Positions 35,142 to 45,022 are shown, numbered from the stretch's first letter. The stretch: 64,000 nt of DNA from Allorhodopirellula solitaria (GCF_007859855.1 NZ_SJPK01000001.1:738091-802090), one strand, 5' to 3'. Numbers and translations are program-made. Notes: generated by a model not told the origin, from the letters alone.

Positions 35142-36295
35142 CGGCGTTGGGTTGGTCGGGCGGCGATTTGTGGCAGCGGCCTGGCGCCGGGAATGTCTTC
35201 GGGAAAGAGCGACCAAACCGGCACGCGGCGGCGGACCTCATCCATCGCTTCGACCTGAGACTTGGCGATCTTCTCCTTCTGCAGAATTTTACGGATATCC
35301 TCCTGGACTTTTGCCAGCGGCGTGACGCCCGCAGGCTCTCGGTCGATCACCCGGATAATGTGGTAAGCATCCACGTCTTCGATGATCTGACTCATTTCAC
35401 CGGTCGGGATGGAGAATATCTGTTCGTCAAGTACTCGCGAGGCCAGCGCGCCTTGGTTGGTCCAGTCGTGGAGTCCTCCATCGCTAGCGAAGGGCTCCTG
35501 ACTCTTTTCGCGGGCGATCGCTTGCAGGTTGCCACCAAAGAACGCTTCCCGGCCCATCCCCCAAATCGCATCGTAAGCGGCTTTTTGATTTTCAAAATTT
35601 GCGAACTTGACAGTAATCTGTTCCCATTTCGCCCGCGACTCGTTGTAAAAGTCATCCTGGTGGGTGACGTAGTATTCGTGGATTTCCGACAGCGCGATGG
35701 GGGGATCGCGATTGACTTTTCCCTGGAGGTAGACGTGCCCGAGCATGGCGTCGATGAACTCCCGCTCGCGGGCAGCCAACGACGTCGCTTCGGCATGGAG
35801 CTTCTCGTCGAGATCGGCGAGTGAGTCCGCTTGATACTCTTCACGCAGATCCGGGACTTCGGATTCGAAGAACATTTGCCGAGCCTGAGCCTGCATTTTC
35901 TTGTCGGCTTCACGGCGTTTCTCCGCCGTCTGGGTTGCGACTTGGTCGAGCAGGAAAGATTCGCGCATCATCCGGCTCTGGATCGTTTGAGCGAGGAGCC
36001 CGCGGAGCATGCGGACACGGGCGAACTGAATCTGCTCTTCGGGGATCTCTTGACCGGCTTTGGAAACGACCTCCTGGATCCTCGCTTCGATGCGGGGGTT
36101 GATTTCGCCAAGCAAAATGGAACTTTGCCCAACGATCGCCACGACCGCGGACGGATCCGTCGGCAGGCTGGCGTGCATCGCCTCGTCTATCTGAGCCTGA
36201 GTGAGTGCTTGGCCGGATACTGGGGGCGCAGCAACCATCACGACGATCACAGCAACCATCAGGCGTGCAAGCGGCAATTGGAGTGGCAGGGGCAT
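35138..36295 (-). CDS. SurA/parvulin-type peptidyl-prolyl isomerase
   Basis: 385 residues from ATG 36295. A signal peptide (LMVAVIVVMVAAPPVSG) is followed by an N-terminal SurA-like helical region (VAIVGQSSILLGEINPRIEA) and a C-terminal rotamase domain (about 225-350) with DGGLHDWTNQGALASRV and GEMSQIIEDVDAYHIIRV. Such periplasmic chaperones assist folding of outer-membrane proteins. It overlaps the downstream lipoprotein gene by four bases. Confidence 0.88.
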   Translation of the reverse strand: MPLPLQLPLARLMVAVIVVMVAAPPVSGQALTQAQIDEAMHASLPTDPSAVVAIVGQSSILLGEINPRIEARIQEVVSKAGQEIPEEQIQFARVRMLRGLLAQTIQSRMMRESFLLDQVATQTAEKRREADKKMQAQARQMFFESEVPDLREEYQADSLADLDEKLHAEATSLAAREREFIDAMLGHVYLQGKVNRDPPIALSEIHEYYVTHQDDFYNESRAKWEQITVKFANFENQKAAYDAIWGMGREAFFGGNLQAIAREKSQEPFASDGGLHDWTNQGALASRVLDEQIFSIPTGEMSQIIEDVDAYHIIRVIDREPAGVTPLAKVQEDIRKILQKEKIAKSQVEAMDEVRRRVPVWSLFPEDIPGARPLPQIAARPTQRR

Positions 36296-36577
36296 GGCGG
36301 GCCCAATGGCAGGGAAGGAGGCGAATAATAGCGAATCGTCAATCGCTTGTAGAGGAATCAATCACAGAATTGCAACAGAGAATCGCGGGCATCCAGGTTG
36401 CCCAGATTGACGCCCGCGCAGAAACGGAAAAACCGGTACGAACCGAACAAATTCTCATTCGTTCGATATTTGCCCTCGCAATGGACGACATTCCTAGTGT
36501 GACCCTCCCTCATTGCTCCGGCAGCGTCTCCCCTGCCCGCCCGAGCACCTCCTAATTGATCGATCGGACCGTACGAG

Positions 36578-37483
36578 ATGAGCTATACAGAGCAGCTGGA
36601 GCAAGGCGAAGTCGCCTTGTTGAAATCACGAAGTCGAAAGCCCAGAGTGGACCATGGCCAGGCGGCTCAGTCACCGCTGGAGATCTACCTTCGCGAGATC
36701 AACGAGACCCCCCTCCTGTCGGCTCTGGAAGAAACCGAGCTGGCGACACGGATTGCCGGCGGTGACGTGATGGCTCGCGACCAAATGGTGCGGGCCAATC
36801 TGCGGCTCGTCGTCAACATCTCACGCGGCTACACCGGCAAAGGATTAGGGCTGCAGGATCTGATCGAAGAGGGCAACCTCGGCTTGTTACGTGCTGTCGA
36901 GGGCTTCGACCCCGTCCACGGGACGAGGTTCAGTACCTACGCCAGCTACTGGATCAAACAGGCGATCAAACGGGCGTTGATCAACAGCGCCAAAACGATT
37001 CGCATCCCCGCCTACATGGTCGAACTGCTCAGCAAGTGGCGACGTGCGACAACTCGTTTGGACGAAGAACTTCGTCGCACACCGACGAATGAGGAAGTCG
37101 CCCGGATGCTCGGCCTGCCCAAGAAAAAGCTGCCGATCATCCGCAAGGCCATCAAGATCAACAACGCCACCCCGCAAAGCGATCAAACGGATTCGGGATG
37201 GTCGCTCGGCGATATGGTGATGGATGAGCGATTGAAGGCGCCCGATGAGGAGATGCTCGATCACGACATTCTCAAGCATGCGATGAGCCTACTCGATGGC
37301 CTGGACGAGCGAGACGCGACTGTGCTCAAACTTCGCTTCGGGCTGGGTGGTGCCGATCCCATGACACTCAAGGAAATTGGTGCCGAACTCGGTTTGACAC
37401 GCGAACGGGTGCGACAGATTGAAACCGAGGCGCTGCGGCGGCTCGCGGACGGATTGACCGACCCCCGCGACTTGGGCTTCTGA
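36578..37483 (+). CDS. RpoD/SigA-like sigma-70 family factor
   Basis: 301 residues. Region 1.2 (SPLEIYLREINETPLLSALE), region 2 with core-binding RANLRLVVNISRGYTGKG and -10-recognition RFSTYASYWIKQAIKRA, region 3, and region 4.2 HTH TLKEIGAELGLTRERVRQIE are all present. The large 1.1 region of principal sigma factors is absent, so this is more likely a group 2 (alternative, RpoS-like) factor than the housekeeping one. No anti-sigma gene is adjacent. Confidence 0.93.
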   Translation: MSYTEQLEQGEVALLKSRSRKPRVDHGQAAQSPLEIYLREINETPLLSALEETELATRIAGGDVMARDQMVRANLRLVVNISRGYTGKGLGLQDLIEEGNLGLLRAVEGFDPVHGTRFSTYASYWIKQAIKRALINSAKTIRIPAYMVELLSKWRRATTRLDEELRRTPTNEEVARMLGLPKKKLPIIRKAIKINNATPQSDQTDSGWSLGDMVMDERLKAPDEEMLDHDILKHAMSLLDGLDERDATVLKLRFGLGGADPMTLKEIGAELGLTRERVRQIETEALRRLADGLTDPRDLGF

Positions 37484-37635
37484 GAAAGGAGCGGCCGAAT
37501 CTCATCGAAGCTTTCGGCTCGAAGGAAGGCGAGAACAATGGGTGACGCATTCGTTCACCCTTCCTCAGGGAGGCTGATGTTCTCCATACCAACCTGCGAA
37601 CGGACTGTCGTTTTATTCGATGATGACTCCGCAAT

Positions 37636-37869
37636 AATGAGCCGAGAGCCGTAAGGCCAATGCCATCTATTTTGCCCCCATTCGGGGCCTCATCACGATG
37701 GTAATCCGACGCGTCAGCGAGGAAGATGCAGTGTTTTGCGTGGCGAACAAGTGATCCTCGCTGACGCGTCGGATTACCAAGACCGCTTCGCGGTCGAAAG
37801 TAGATGGCATTGGCCGTAAGGCCCCGGGTGACGCCGCCCACCCAGCCGCTTACGCGTCTCGGCTCATTC
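37636..37869. repeat. nested inverted-repeat element B, copy 1
   Basis: Three nested pairs of arms are seen: AATGAGCCGAGAGCCGTAAG (37636-37655) with its near-complement at 37849-37869; CCAATGCCATCTA (37657-37669) with TAGATGGCATTGG (37801-37813); and a near-perfect inner pair around 37700-37724 and 37755-37778 containing TCCGACGCGTCAGCGAGGA. The innermost loop is about 30 bases. A related copy lies at 43785-43975 in the opposite orientation. No protein is encoded. Confidence 0.82.
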
Positions 37870-37896
37870 AATCGAAAGCCCGCTAAGCAGCTAGCA

Positions 37897-38673
37897 TCAT
37901 CCCGGCCCGGTATTGCCCCGGGGCTCGCCGCGGACCAGCGGAGCTAAGTGGGCGTATTCGATGAGGCTCTCGGCGATTCCAGCGATGGCCGAGTCGATTT
38001 GCCATCCAGCGTGATTTCGATCACCCGCTTCGTTCGAAATGCCACGCACGATCGAGACCGGCACGCCAGCGATCTGGCACGCCAGCGCCACCGCGAATCC
38101 CTCCATATCCTCCGCCGCATAGCTGAAGGCGGCCACCGGGTCCGTGCCCCCGGATGCGTGCGTGGGTGTCACGCGGCGGCGAACCGTCATGGCCGCAGGT
38201 CGATTTGCTGAGGCGGCACACCGCGAAACCAAGCCCAGCTCCGCTCGCCCAGCGCGGGCGTGGACCGGACGGGCGCGGACCGGGAGAACGAGGTCCAGAC
38301 GATCGGCGATCGGCGCGCCGCATGTCCCGCCGTCGAGCTGGTTCCAACCCAGTGTCGCGGCAGATTGAAATGAGTCTGCTTCGCCGACACCGATCCCGTC
38401 GCAAACAACGCTGCCAAACCAGTAGGCCGAGCCCACCTTGCATTCAGGGCCGAGTGAGCCAGCGATGCCTGCCAGAACGACGCGCGAAGGGCGGTGCAGA
38501 CTGAGATGCCGCATCGTCATCGCGGCAGCCGCCACCAATCCAAAGCCGCACGTTTCGACCTGAAACCGATCCCATACAGACAATCCGCGAGCCTTCTGCT
38601 GCCGCAGCGCCGCATGCAATTGTTCGCGTTCCATGGCGGTAGGGATCAGCAGCAGAGGTCGAGACCCTGTCAT
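37897..38673 (-). CDS. mqnB: futalosine hydrolase (menaquinone biosynthesis)
   Basis: 258 residues of the nucleoside phosphorylase/MTA-SAH nucleosidase fold. Near the C-terminus, AEDMEGFAVALACQIAGVP supplies the catalytic glutamate region and IVRGISNEAGDRNHAGWQID gives the aspartate motif typical of futalosine hydrolase. The N-terminus has LLIPTAMEREQL and VLAGIAGSLG. It converts futalosine to dehypoxanthinyl futalosine. It lies 5 bp after the kinase-like gene on the same strand. Other mqn genes are not in the window, and a general nucleosidase role remains possible. Confidence 0.8.
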   Translation of the reverse strand: MTGSRPLLLIPTAMEREQLHAALRQQKARGLSVWDRFQVETCGFGLVAAAAMTMRHLSLHRPSRVVLAGIAGSLGPECKVGSAYWFGSVVCDGIGVGEADSFQSAATLGWNQLDGGTCGAPIADRLDLVLPVRARPVHARAGRAELGLVSRCAASANRPAAMTVRRRVTPTHASGGTDPVAAFSYAAEDMEGFAVALACQIAGVPVSIVRGISNEAGDRNHAGWQIDSAIAGIAESLIEYAHLAPLVRGEPRGNTGPG

Positions 38674-38678
38674 CGCCG

Positions 38679-40046
38679 CTACCGACCACCACGGCGGATC
38701 TCACTGCCTTCAAAGCGAACTTGAAAACGAAAGATCTTCTTGGTCCGACAGGTGATCTTGCCGGTTTTCAAATCAAAGTGATCAGGGGTTTCCGCAAAAT
38801 TGATGTTTGCCACTCCCCGAAATCCGCGTTCGGCGAACACATCGATGACCATCGCGAGGGTCAAGGGATCTTCGAAGATCGTGTCCTCACTATTGATCAC
38901 CGCTAAACCCGCGATCGCGTGACGTTGGATGATCGGCATGAACCGTTCTTCAATAATGTCGATGACCGCGTGGAAAAGTTCTCCGTGTTCGAGTTGATAG
39001 CTATCCAAACGACGAACGAGTTCTTGCCGGGCATGCACTCCCAGCTCCGTTGCCAGCGGCAAACCGCGGACGGCATCATAGGTTTCTGGATCGAGTTCGA
39101 GCGACGATTGATAATCCAACTCCACGCGGATCTTCTGCTCGACTTCCTCGATCGAGCCGTCCGCGTCAATGAAGTGGTAGTGGTAGATCTGTTTGAGCGA
39201 CTGCAGCGCATCCCACGTTTTCTCTTTGAAAACACGATACCGGCGTTTGGCGGCGATCGGATCCAAGTCCGTAGGGCGAAGTTCAATTTCTTGCCCGGCC
39301 CCCTCGAGAACGACACGTTCATTGTGGGCGGCGATCTTGCGTCCACGCAGCAACTGCCTCTCGATGCTCGTCCTTTCATCAATAAACAAGACGACCGCGT
39401 GCACGGTCGGTTTGCGGAAATTGATCGCCAGCGGTGTGGTGTGGTACTCGCGATAGAGCTGGTTCATCTTCTGAATGAGCAAGTGCAAACACTCGACCTG
39501 GACCCGCGTCCGTGGGAAGCCGTCGAGGATGCATCCATCGCGATAGGCCGGCTGCAATAATTTGCGAAACAGGATACCTACCACCTCCGTGTCGCCCACC
39601 ATCCCACCGGCCTCTTTGATCCGTTGGGCTTCAGGAGTATTCAGCAAATCGCTGACGATGATCGGGGGGCAGGTCAGTCCACGCACCTTGGAGATGAACT
39701 CGCTGTTGGTTCCTTTCCCACTGCCGGGAGCACCTCCCAAGAGGATCAGCTCTTTGGAAAACCGCAAGTTCTCGTGCCCGATCTCGTTTTCGAGATCTTC
39801 CCAGACGGTGTTGAAAATAATCTGCGCGTCTTTGACTTCCAAATCTTCGACGGCATTCTCACTCGCTGCGGCCACAGCCTGATCGGTGACAACTTGAGAT
39901 GCCTGCAACTCGAAAGAAAAGGGATCACTCATCGCACCACCATTTTCGACTGTCGAGAGAGAGGTCTCCGCGTCCGATGCAGGGGGCTCGCCCGAGTCGG
40001 TCGCGGGAGTCGGCAGTTCAGAATTCGGATCGAGATCGGATGACAT
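38679..40046 (-). CDS. adenylate-kinase-like P-loop protein with long C-terminal extension
   Basis: 455 residues. The first ~95 are acidic and low-complexity. Walker A GGAPGSGKGT is at 104-113, followed by an NMP-kinase signature CILDGFPRTRVQVE. FIDERTSIERQLLRGRKI resembles the LID-entry region. The last ~180 residues are unlike adenylate kinase and end in a beta-rich, basic segment (NFAETPDHFDLKTGKITC). The length is about twice that of Adk, and a housekeeping role cannot be assumed. It is immediately followed by mqnB with a 5-bp gap. A shared pathway is possible but not shown. Confidence 0.82.
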   Translation of the reverse strand: MSSDLDPNSELPTPATDSGEPPASDAETSLSTVENGGAMSDPFSFELQASQVVTDQAVAAASENAVEDLEVKDAQIIFNTVWEDLENEIGHENLRFSKELILLGGAPGSGKGTNSEFISKVRGLTCPPIIVSDLLNTPEAQRIKEAGGMVGDTEVVGILFRKLLQPAYRDGCILDGFPRTRVQVECLHLLIQKMNQLYREYHTTPLAINFRKPTVHAVVLFIDERTSIERQLLRGRKIAAHNERVVLEGAGQEIELRPTDLDPIAAKRRYRVFKEKTWDALQSLKQIYHYHFIDADGSIEEVEQKIRVELDYQSSLELDPETYDAVRGLPLATELGVHARQELVRRLDSYQLEHGELFHAVIDIIEERFMPIIQRHAIAGLAVINSEDTIFEDPLTLAMVIDVFAERGFRGVANINFAETPDHFDLKTGKITCRTKKIFRFQVRFEGSEIRRGGR

Positions 40047-40308
40047 TAGCGGACGACCATGATTCGGGATTGGCGAGCGGAAAGGAGCATCCTAACCACT
40101 GGCGTGGAAACTGACAAAGGTGACGTCGCCGGCAAGTGCGTTTGCCCGTAAAACCTTCCCCACGGTAGGGGATACTGTCCAAAGCAACGCCGCCTCACGG
40201 TGAGAGGCTGGCGATGCCTCTGCTCAGTACGCGACAGACATTCCTACGCCACAGGCATTCTAGAAACTAGCCAGCGGTTTGAGGGCCGCGAACACCACCC
40301 GAAACGCC

Positions 40309-42135
40309 TTATTGCTCCCCCGCCCCGGAGGATTCGGATGAATCAGGGAGATTGAGCGGGTTAATCCGAACCTGAGGACGTGAATCTTCGAGCCGCCGAA
40401 TCCCTGCGTCGCTGATCTGGGTGCGCTGCACGTCGAGGATTTTCAGATTCGGCAACGCTGCGAGTGTCTCGAGCGCTTCATCTGAGATCGGAGTGCCCGT
40501 CAACCAGACCGTTTCCAACCGGGGGCAGTGCTGCAGCGATGCCACTACCGAATCATCAATCGCGGTCCAGCTCAGGTCCAACTCGCGGAGCTCCGTCGCC
40601 CCCGCGATCAGGCTGCCGATGGCTGGCGTGATCTGCGTCGCCTCCAAGCTCAATTGATCCAGCTGGGCGGCGTCGCTGATCAATCGTTCTACCGACGGTC
40701 CGGCAATCTTCGTCCGCGACGCGTCGAACCACCGCACCTGCGGCAGCGGTGGCAATGCATCCCACCCGCGCTCGGTGATCTCACACGCCGCCAAACAGAT
40801 CGCCGTTGCGCTGCCGGTGATCGGGGCGGCGACCAGATCATCGTCTCGGACCAATAGAAACCGATCAACACGATCGTCTTTCTCGGAGTGCGGATGATTG
40901 AGACTGGCGAAGTCGGCGACGTCGACTCCGTAAATCTCGGCGAGCTGATCGATGATCATCGCTCGCTGAGCCGATCCGGGATCGCTGTCGAGCGCATAAT
41001 GTGTTCGCAGGATCGCCTGCGAGTACCAGAGCGACAAATCGGCGCGTTGTTGGATCTCAGTGCGATCTCCTTGCAGCTCGGCGATTGGCGCAGTCGGTTG
41101 GCGGGCGATCAAAGATTGATAGCGAGCGTACTGCAACCGCTTGCTATCCCAGCCCCCGATGCTCGCCAGGTGTTGGCCGTACCGCAGCGATTCAAAATGC
41201 CCAGCGATCCCTTCGACTAACCAAAACGCGTCCGTGGTCGCTGTCGTCGCGCCCGCACGCGTCCGATCAGTGGCCTCTTCGAACAGTTGATGGCAGACCT
41301 CATGGGCGATCGATGACTGATCGGCTTGCGGATAGAAAAAGGAAGTGGCTAACGAGTCGCTGTAGAATCCGGTCGAGGCCGCGATCGTGGAAGAACTCGC
41401 TGCTGAAATTTGCCGCTGCGAAACAGTCTGCTGGTAGGCGCGTTCATCGGGGAGCAGGACGACCCGGTGTCGCTGGCGGAGGGACAATCTCGACCGGGCC
41501 CGTTGAGAGAGGAACTCATCGGCAGTGGTAGCCTCCGGGCTCCAATCCGACAAGCTAACTGCGGCCGCGTCACGGCCGACCCAGAGCGGGAAGTAGAGCT
41601 GGGTCCAGACCCAATAAATCCGCTCGAGATCGCGGGCGATCTGTCTTGAGTCCACTTCGCTGGCGCGGGTGAGAATCTCGAAGTGAGGTGTCTGCACCAC
41701 CGCGAAACTTGCGGCCCTCCACCGCAAAAAGCGAGGTGACGTGCGACCTTTCCTCGCACTCACCTGGACCTCTTCCTCGAGCGGCAGCCCGAGCCAGCGG
41801 CGGACGGCAACCGATCCGGGCTCGCTGGAATGGGCCTTCCATAGAGCCATGTAACGCGCCCAATCGGCGTCGCCACCCATCGAGGATGCGTCGATGCCAA
41901 GCGATTCGGTCGGCAGCGCGCCCGCCTGACGAATCGCCGCGTCGGCGAATGTATCCCTGTCGGTATCAGCCGCCCCAGTTGGAGCGGGCAGGTAACATCG
42001 AGTCCGGTCCGCTGCCGATCCCGCGGCCATCCAGAACAGAACGAGACCACATGCCATCGCACAGGCTCGATGGGTTAAGATAGTCAGCTTCGTTCGTCGA
42101 TTCACTTTACGTTGGCTTAAGTAACCGAAATTCAT
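40309..42135 (-). CDS. DUF1570 metallopeptidase-like protein with C-terminal leucine-rich repeats
   Basis: About 608 residues from ATG 42135; alternatives are 42141 and an internal Met before the hydrophobic stretch (ACGLVLFWMAAGSAA). A signal segment is followed by DUF1570 with the zinc-type motif AHEVCHQLFEE near residue 275. The C-terminal ~130 residues contain leucine-rich repeats of the PQVRWFDASRTKI and TELRELDLSWTAIDD type. It is probably an exported peptidase-like protein common in planctomycetes. Its start codon overlaps that of the divergent sulfatase gene. Confidence 0.85.
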   Translation of the reverse strand: MNFGYLSQRKVNRRTKLTILTHRACAMACGLVLFWMAAGSAADRTRCYLPAPTGAADTDRDTFADAAIRQAGALPTESLGIDASSMGGDADWARYMALWKAHSSEPGSVAVRRWLGLPLEEEVQVSARKGRTSPRFLRWRAASFAVVQTPHFEILTRASEVDSRQIARDLERIYWVWTQLYFPLWVGRDAAAVSLSDWSPEATTADEFLSQRARSRLSLRQRHRVVLLPDERAYQQTVSQRQISAASSSTIAASTGFYSDSLATSFFYPQADQSSIAHEVCHQLFEEATDRTRAGATTATTDAFWLVEGIAGHFESLRYGQHLASIGGWDSKRLQYARYQSLIARQPTAPIAELQGDRTEIQQRADLSLWYSQAILRTHYALDSDPGSAQRAMIIDQLAEIYGVDVADFASLNHPHSEKDDRVDRFLLVRDDDLVAAPITGSATAICLAACEITERGWDALPPLPQVRWFDASRTKIAGPSVERLISDAAQLDQLSLEATQITPAIGSLIAGATELRELDLSWTAIDDSVVASLQHCPRLETVWLTGTPISDEALETLAALPNLKILDVQRTQISDAGIRRLEDSRPQVRINPLNLPDSSESSGAGEQ

Positions 42136-43717
42136 GATCATCTCAAAAACTGCGTATCTGCATCTCCTCCGCGCTGGGCAAACTTGCCTAGCAACCCTGA
42201 CCGTGGCGGTGTTCGCTTGCCTTGCATCCACCCTCTCATGGCCAAGCTCGGTGGAAGCCGCCGAACGAAATGTGCTGTTCATCATTACCGATGATGAGAG
42301 TCCAACGCTTGGTTGCTACGGCGACCCATGTGCCGTCACTCCCGCAATCGATGCCGTCGCGGCCGATGGCATGCTATTTCGCAATGCCTATGCCACCACC
42401 GCTTCGTGCAGCGCCAGTCGCAGTGTCATCATGAGTGGATTGCACAACCATCGCAATGGACAATTTGGCCATCAACACCATTATCATAAGTTCTCATCGT
42501 TTGAAGATGTGATTGGACTGGCATTGCCGCGCGTCATGCAGCGAGCAGGGTACCGCACCGGCCAGATCGGAAAATATCACGTGGCTCCCGAAGAGGTCTA
42601 CCATTACGAAACCTATCTCAAGGGAAACAGTCGCAATGCAGTCGCCATGGCTGACGCATCGAAAGAGTTTCTCACCGACACAGACGACGATCGACCGTTC
42701 TTTCTCTACTTCGCAACCTCGGACCCGCACCGGGGCGGCGGTGTCGACCAATCATCCTCGCTGGACCTCAAACCCAACCTATTCGGCAATCGTCGCGACC
42801 ACGGATCCTACCCCGGAGTGGAGGAAGTCTTCTTTGATCCCGAAGATGTCGTCGTGCCCGCATTTCTTCCCGATACACCCGAAACACGCAGCGAACTGGC
42901 CCAGTACTACCAATCCTGCAGCCGGATCGACCAGGGCGTTGCACGATTGGTGAAGATCCTCAAAGACGCCGACCTGTACGACAAAACCCTCATCGTCTTC
43001 ACGGCTGATCACGGCATGGCGTTCGCCGGAGGCAAGACGACCGTCTACGAAGGTGGCCTGCGAGTCCCCATGGTCGTGCGCGATCCCTATCAAGAACCAC
43101 GGGGAGTGGAAAGCGACGCCCTGATCAGCCACATCGATATCACGCCGACTCTCTTGGATTTCGCCGGCGGCCTCGATACAGAGAAAAACGCGCCGAAAAA
43201 TCTGCTCAATGCTCGCCAGTACTGGAAACAACAAGGGAAATCTACCATCGATAATCGCGATGGTGGAAAACCGTTCGACCACTACCACGGCAAATCTTGG
43301 CTCGATGTCTTGGCCCACCCCGAAAAAACACACCACGAAGAAATCTTCGCTTCGCATACGTTCCATGAAATCCAGATGTACTACCCCATGCGCGTACTTC
43401 GCGACGGCAAGTACAAATTGATCTGGAACATCGCCCACCCGCTGCCCTATCCATTCGCCAGCGACCTGTGGGCGGCCAGTAGCTGGCAAGCCCAACTCGC
43501 CAAGGGGCTCGATGCTCCCTACGGAAACATGACAGTCGGTCGCTATGTCCAGCGTCCCGAGTTCGAACTGTTTGACATCGTTGCCGACCCCCACGAGACG
43601 AACAACCTCGCCGAGAGTTCCGGACACCAGGAACTGCTCAAAGACTACCAAGCCAAACTCAAAGCGGCGCAAAAGAAATTTGATGATCCCTGGGTGATGA
43701 AATGGGATTATGAGTAA
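42134..43717 (+). CDS. sulfatase, sulfamidase (SGSH)-like
   Basis: 527 residues. A signal peptide is followed by NVLFIITDDESPTLGCYGD (metal-binding aspartates). The formylglycine site is in TTASCSASRSVIMSGL (Cys, then SASR in place of the usual PSR). The downstream NHRNGQFGHQHHYHKFSSF resembles heparan N-sulfatases. Later landmarks include VFTADHGMAFAGGKTTVYEGG. It should hydrolyse sulfate from sulfated polysaccharides in the periplasm or outside, once matured by a formylglycine-generating enzyme not seen here. Divergent from the DUF1570 gene. Confidence 0.93.
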   Translation: MIISKTAYLHLLRAGQTCLATLTVAVFACLASTLSWPSSVEAAERNVLFIITDDESPTLGCYGDPCAVTPAIDAVAADGMLFRNAYATTASCSASRSVIMSGLHNHRNGQFGHQHHYHKFSSFEDVIGLALPRVMQRAGYRTGQIGKYHVAPEEVYHYETYLKGNSRNAVAMADASKEFLTDTDDDRPFFLYFATSDPHRGGGVDQSSSLDLKPNLFGNRRDHGSYPGVEEVFFDPEDVVVPAFLPDTPETRSELAQYYQSCSRIDQGVARLVKILKDADLYDKTLIVFTADHGMAFAGGKTTVYEGGLRVPMVVRDPYQEPRGVESDALISHIDITPTLLDFAGGLDTEKNAPKNLLNARQYWKQQGKSTIDNRDGGKPFDHYHGKSWLDVLAHPEKTHHEEIFASHTFHEIQMYYPMRVLRDGKYKLIWNIAHPLPYPFASDLWAASSWQAQLAKGLDAPYGNMTVGRYVQRPEFELFDIVADPHETNNLAESSGHQELLKDYQAKLKAAQKKFDDPWVMKWDYE

Positions 43718-44154
43718 GCCGCCAACACGCACCGCTAGCCCGGGCTGCTAAGCACAGCGGAAGAAATGATTCCGCACAACTTCTGTGAGCCGACGGCGCT
43801 AGCCGAATACCGCTTACTTTAGTTTGCGAAGCGGTCTTGGTAACCCGACGCGTGAGCGAGGATGATCTACTGACCACGCAAAGAACGGCATTTTCCTCGC
43901 TAACGCATCGGGTTACCTACCTCGTTATGTCCTCTCCAGGGGCCAAAGTAAGTGCCATTCGGCGCTAGCCGCGGGTAACAGCGGGAACCCGCGGCTAGCG
44001 CCCAGTTGCACTTACTTTGTACCCGCTCGCCAACGCAGTGAAGCATTTCTGCTAGGCGTCCCGTCGTGTCGCGTGATCCATGAGCGGCGAATTGGTAGTG
44101 GAGAGGCGACGAGTCCTTGGGACGCAGGGCTCGTTGAAATATCGGCTGCCCAAC
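43718..44154. other. 437-bp gene-free stretch with inverted repeats
   Basis: Mostly occupied by element B copy 2 (43785-43975) and a further partial repeat (43991-44020) with GCGGCTAGCG and GCACTTACTTTGT. No coding frame is supported. Confidence 0.6.
43785..43975. repeat. nested inverted-repeat element B, copy 2
   Basis: The outer arms are GGCGCTAGCCGAATACCGCT (43795-43814) and a near-complement at 43943-43970. The inner arms contain GGTAACCCGACGCGTGAGCG (43839-43858) and CGCTAACGCATCGGGTTACC. The segment GCGAAGCGGTCTTGGTAA is shared with the copy at 37.7 kb, inverted. The outer arms differ from those of copy 1, so the two belong to one inner family in different contexts. Confidence 0.75.
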
Positions 44155-44640
44155 TTATCGATTTTGGTCGATGAGGGCGCGAAGAGAGGGAGAAATACCA
44201 GCGACACCCCCTCCGCCAATTCGGTTCGATTCATAGACATCCTTTACTTTTTCATGTCGCACCAACTTCTGAGCGATGTCCAAGAAGGTGGCTTTGGCGA
44301 TTGGTTTGAAAACCACCGTCGCCGCCGCGAAGTCACGCGCGATGCTGCTCATTTTCTGGTCGGATAGGCTCGTGATAATCATGACAGGCAGCTGCCGCTG
44401 TCCCGCGTCGCCCTCACGGCGCAGCCGACGGATTAACTCCAATCCGCTCATATCAGGCATCTCCAAATCCGTGATCAGCAGGTCACTCGTCGTTCGCTGG
44501 AGGTGCTCCCAGGCTTCGCCTCCATCCGCCCCGGTGAGCACCTCAAAGCCAATTTCCTTCATCCATCGGCTGAGCATCTCACGCGAGCTGCGGATATCAT
44601 CGGCGATGACACATCGCCGTGCGGCTGTCTTCTTTTCCAT
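44155..44640 (-). CDS. single-domain response regulator
   Basis: 161 residues from ATG 44640, chosen because GGGAGG lies 7-8 bp upstream. The REC fold has the ADD acidic pair, phospho-acceptor D in SDLLITDLEMPDMSG, and the conserved Lys in VVFKPIAKATF. After about residue 125 there is only a short polar tail and no output domain. It is probably CheY-like. A histidine kinase is not adjacent. Confidence 0.88.
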   Translation of the reverse strand: MEKKTAARRCVIADDIRSSREMLSRWMKEIGFEVLTGADGGEAWEHLQRTTSDLLITDLEMPDMSGLELIRRLRREGDAGQRQLPVMIITSLSDQKMSSIARDFAAATVVFKPIAKATFLDIAQKLVRHEKVKDVYESNRIGGGGVAGISPSLRALIDQNR

Positions 44641-45022
44641 CTTTCCTCCCTCAAGGGGGGCGAGCAAGCGGCATAGAGTGAACTTCAACTCGAAAAGGCC
44701 ACGCAACTTGCGTGCCAGTCGCTGGACACCTCGAGGGCCGCTTCATCTGAAACATCCCGGCCGAGATCGCCTCGATTCTATTTCCGCTCGCTGCCGTCCC
44801 CCCACCGGCGACGCGGCCGGAATGCCGTGGCATCGACCAAATGATCAAGTTCTCCCGCACCTCGCGCCTCGCGTCAGCGATGAGCGGCTGCCGGCGCAGA
44901 TCAGACGCAGCGGCAATCAACGGCACACGTTATGCTACTACGTCTATGGCCCCGCAGGAGTGCAATAGGTTGGGTGCGCTAATGCGTGACGGCAATGTTT
45001 ACACCAAAGAGATGATTGTTCG
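44641..45022. other. intergenic region, no gene recognised
   Basis: 382 bp between the divergent response regulator and EcsC genes. GC-rich with no tRNA, element or supported frame. A TATGCT-like hexamer at 44932-44937 could be part of the ecsC promoter. Confidence 0.4.
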
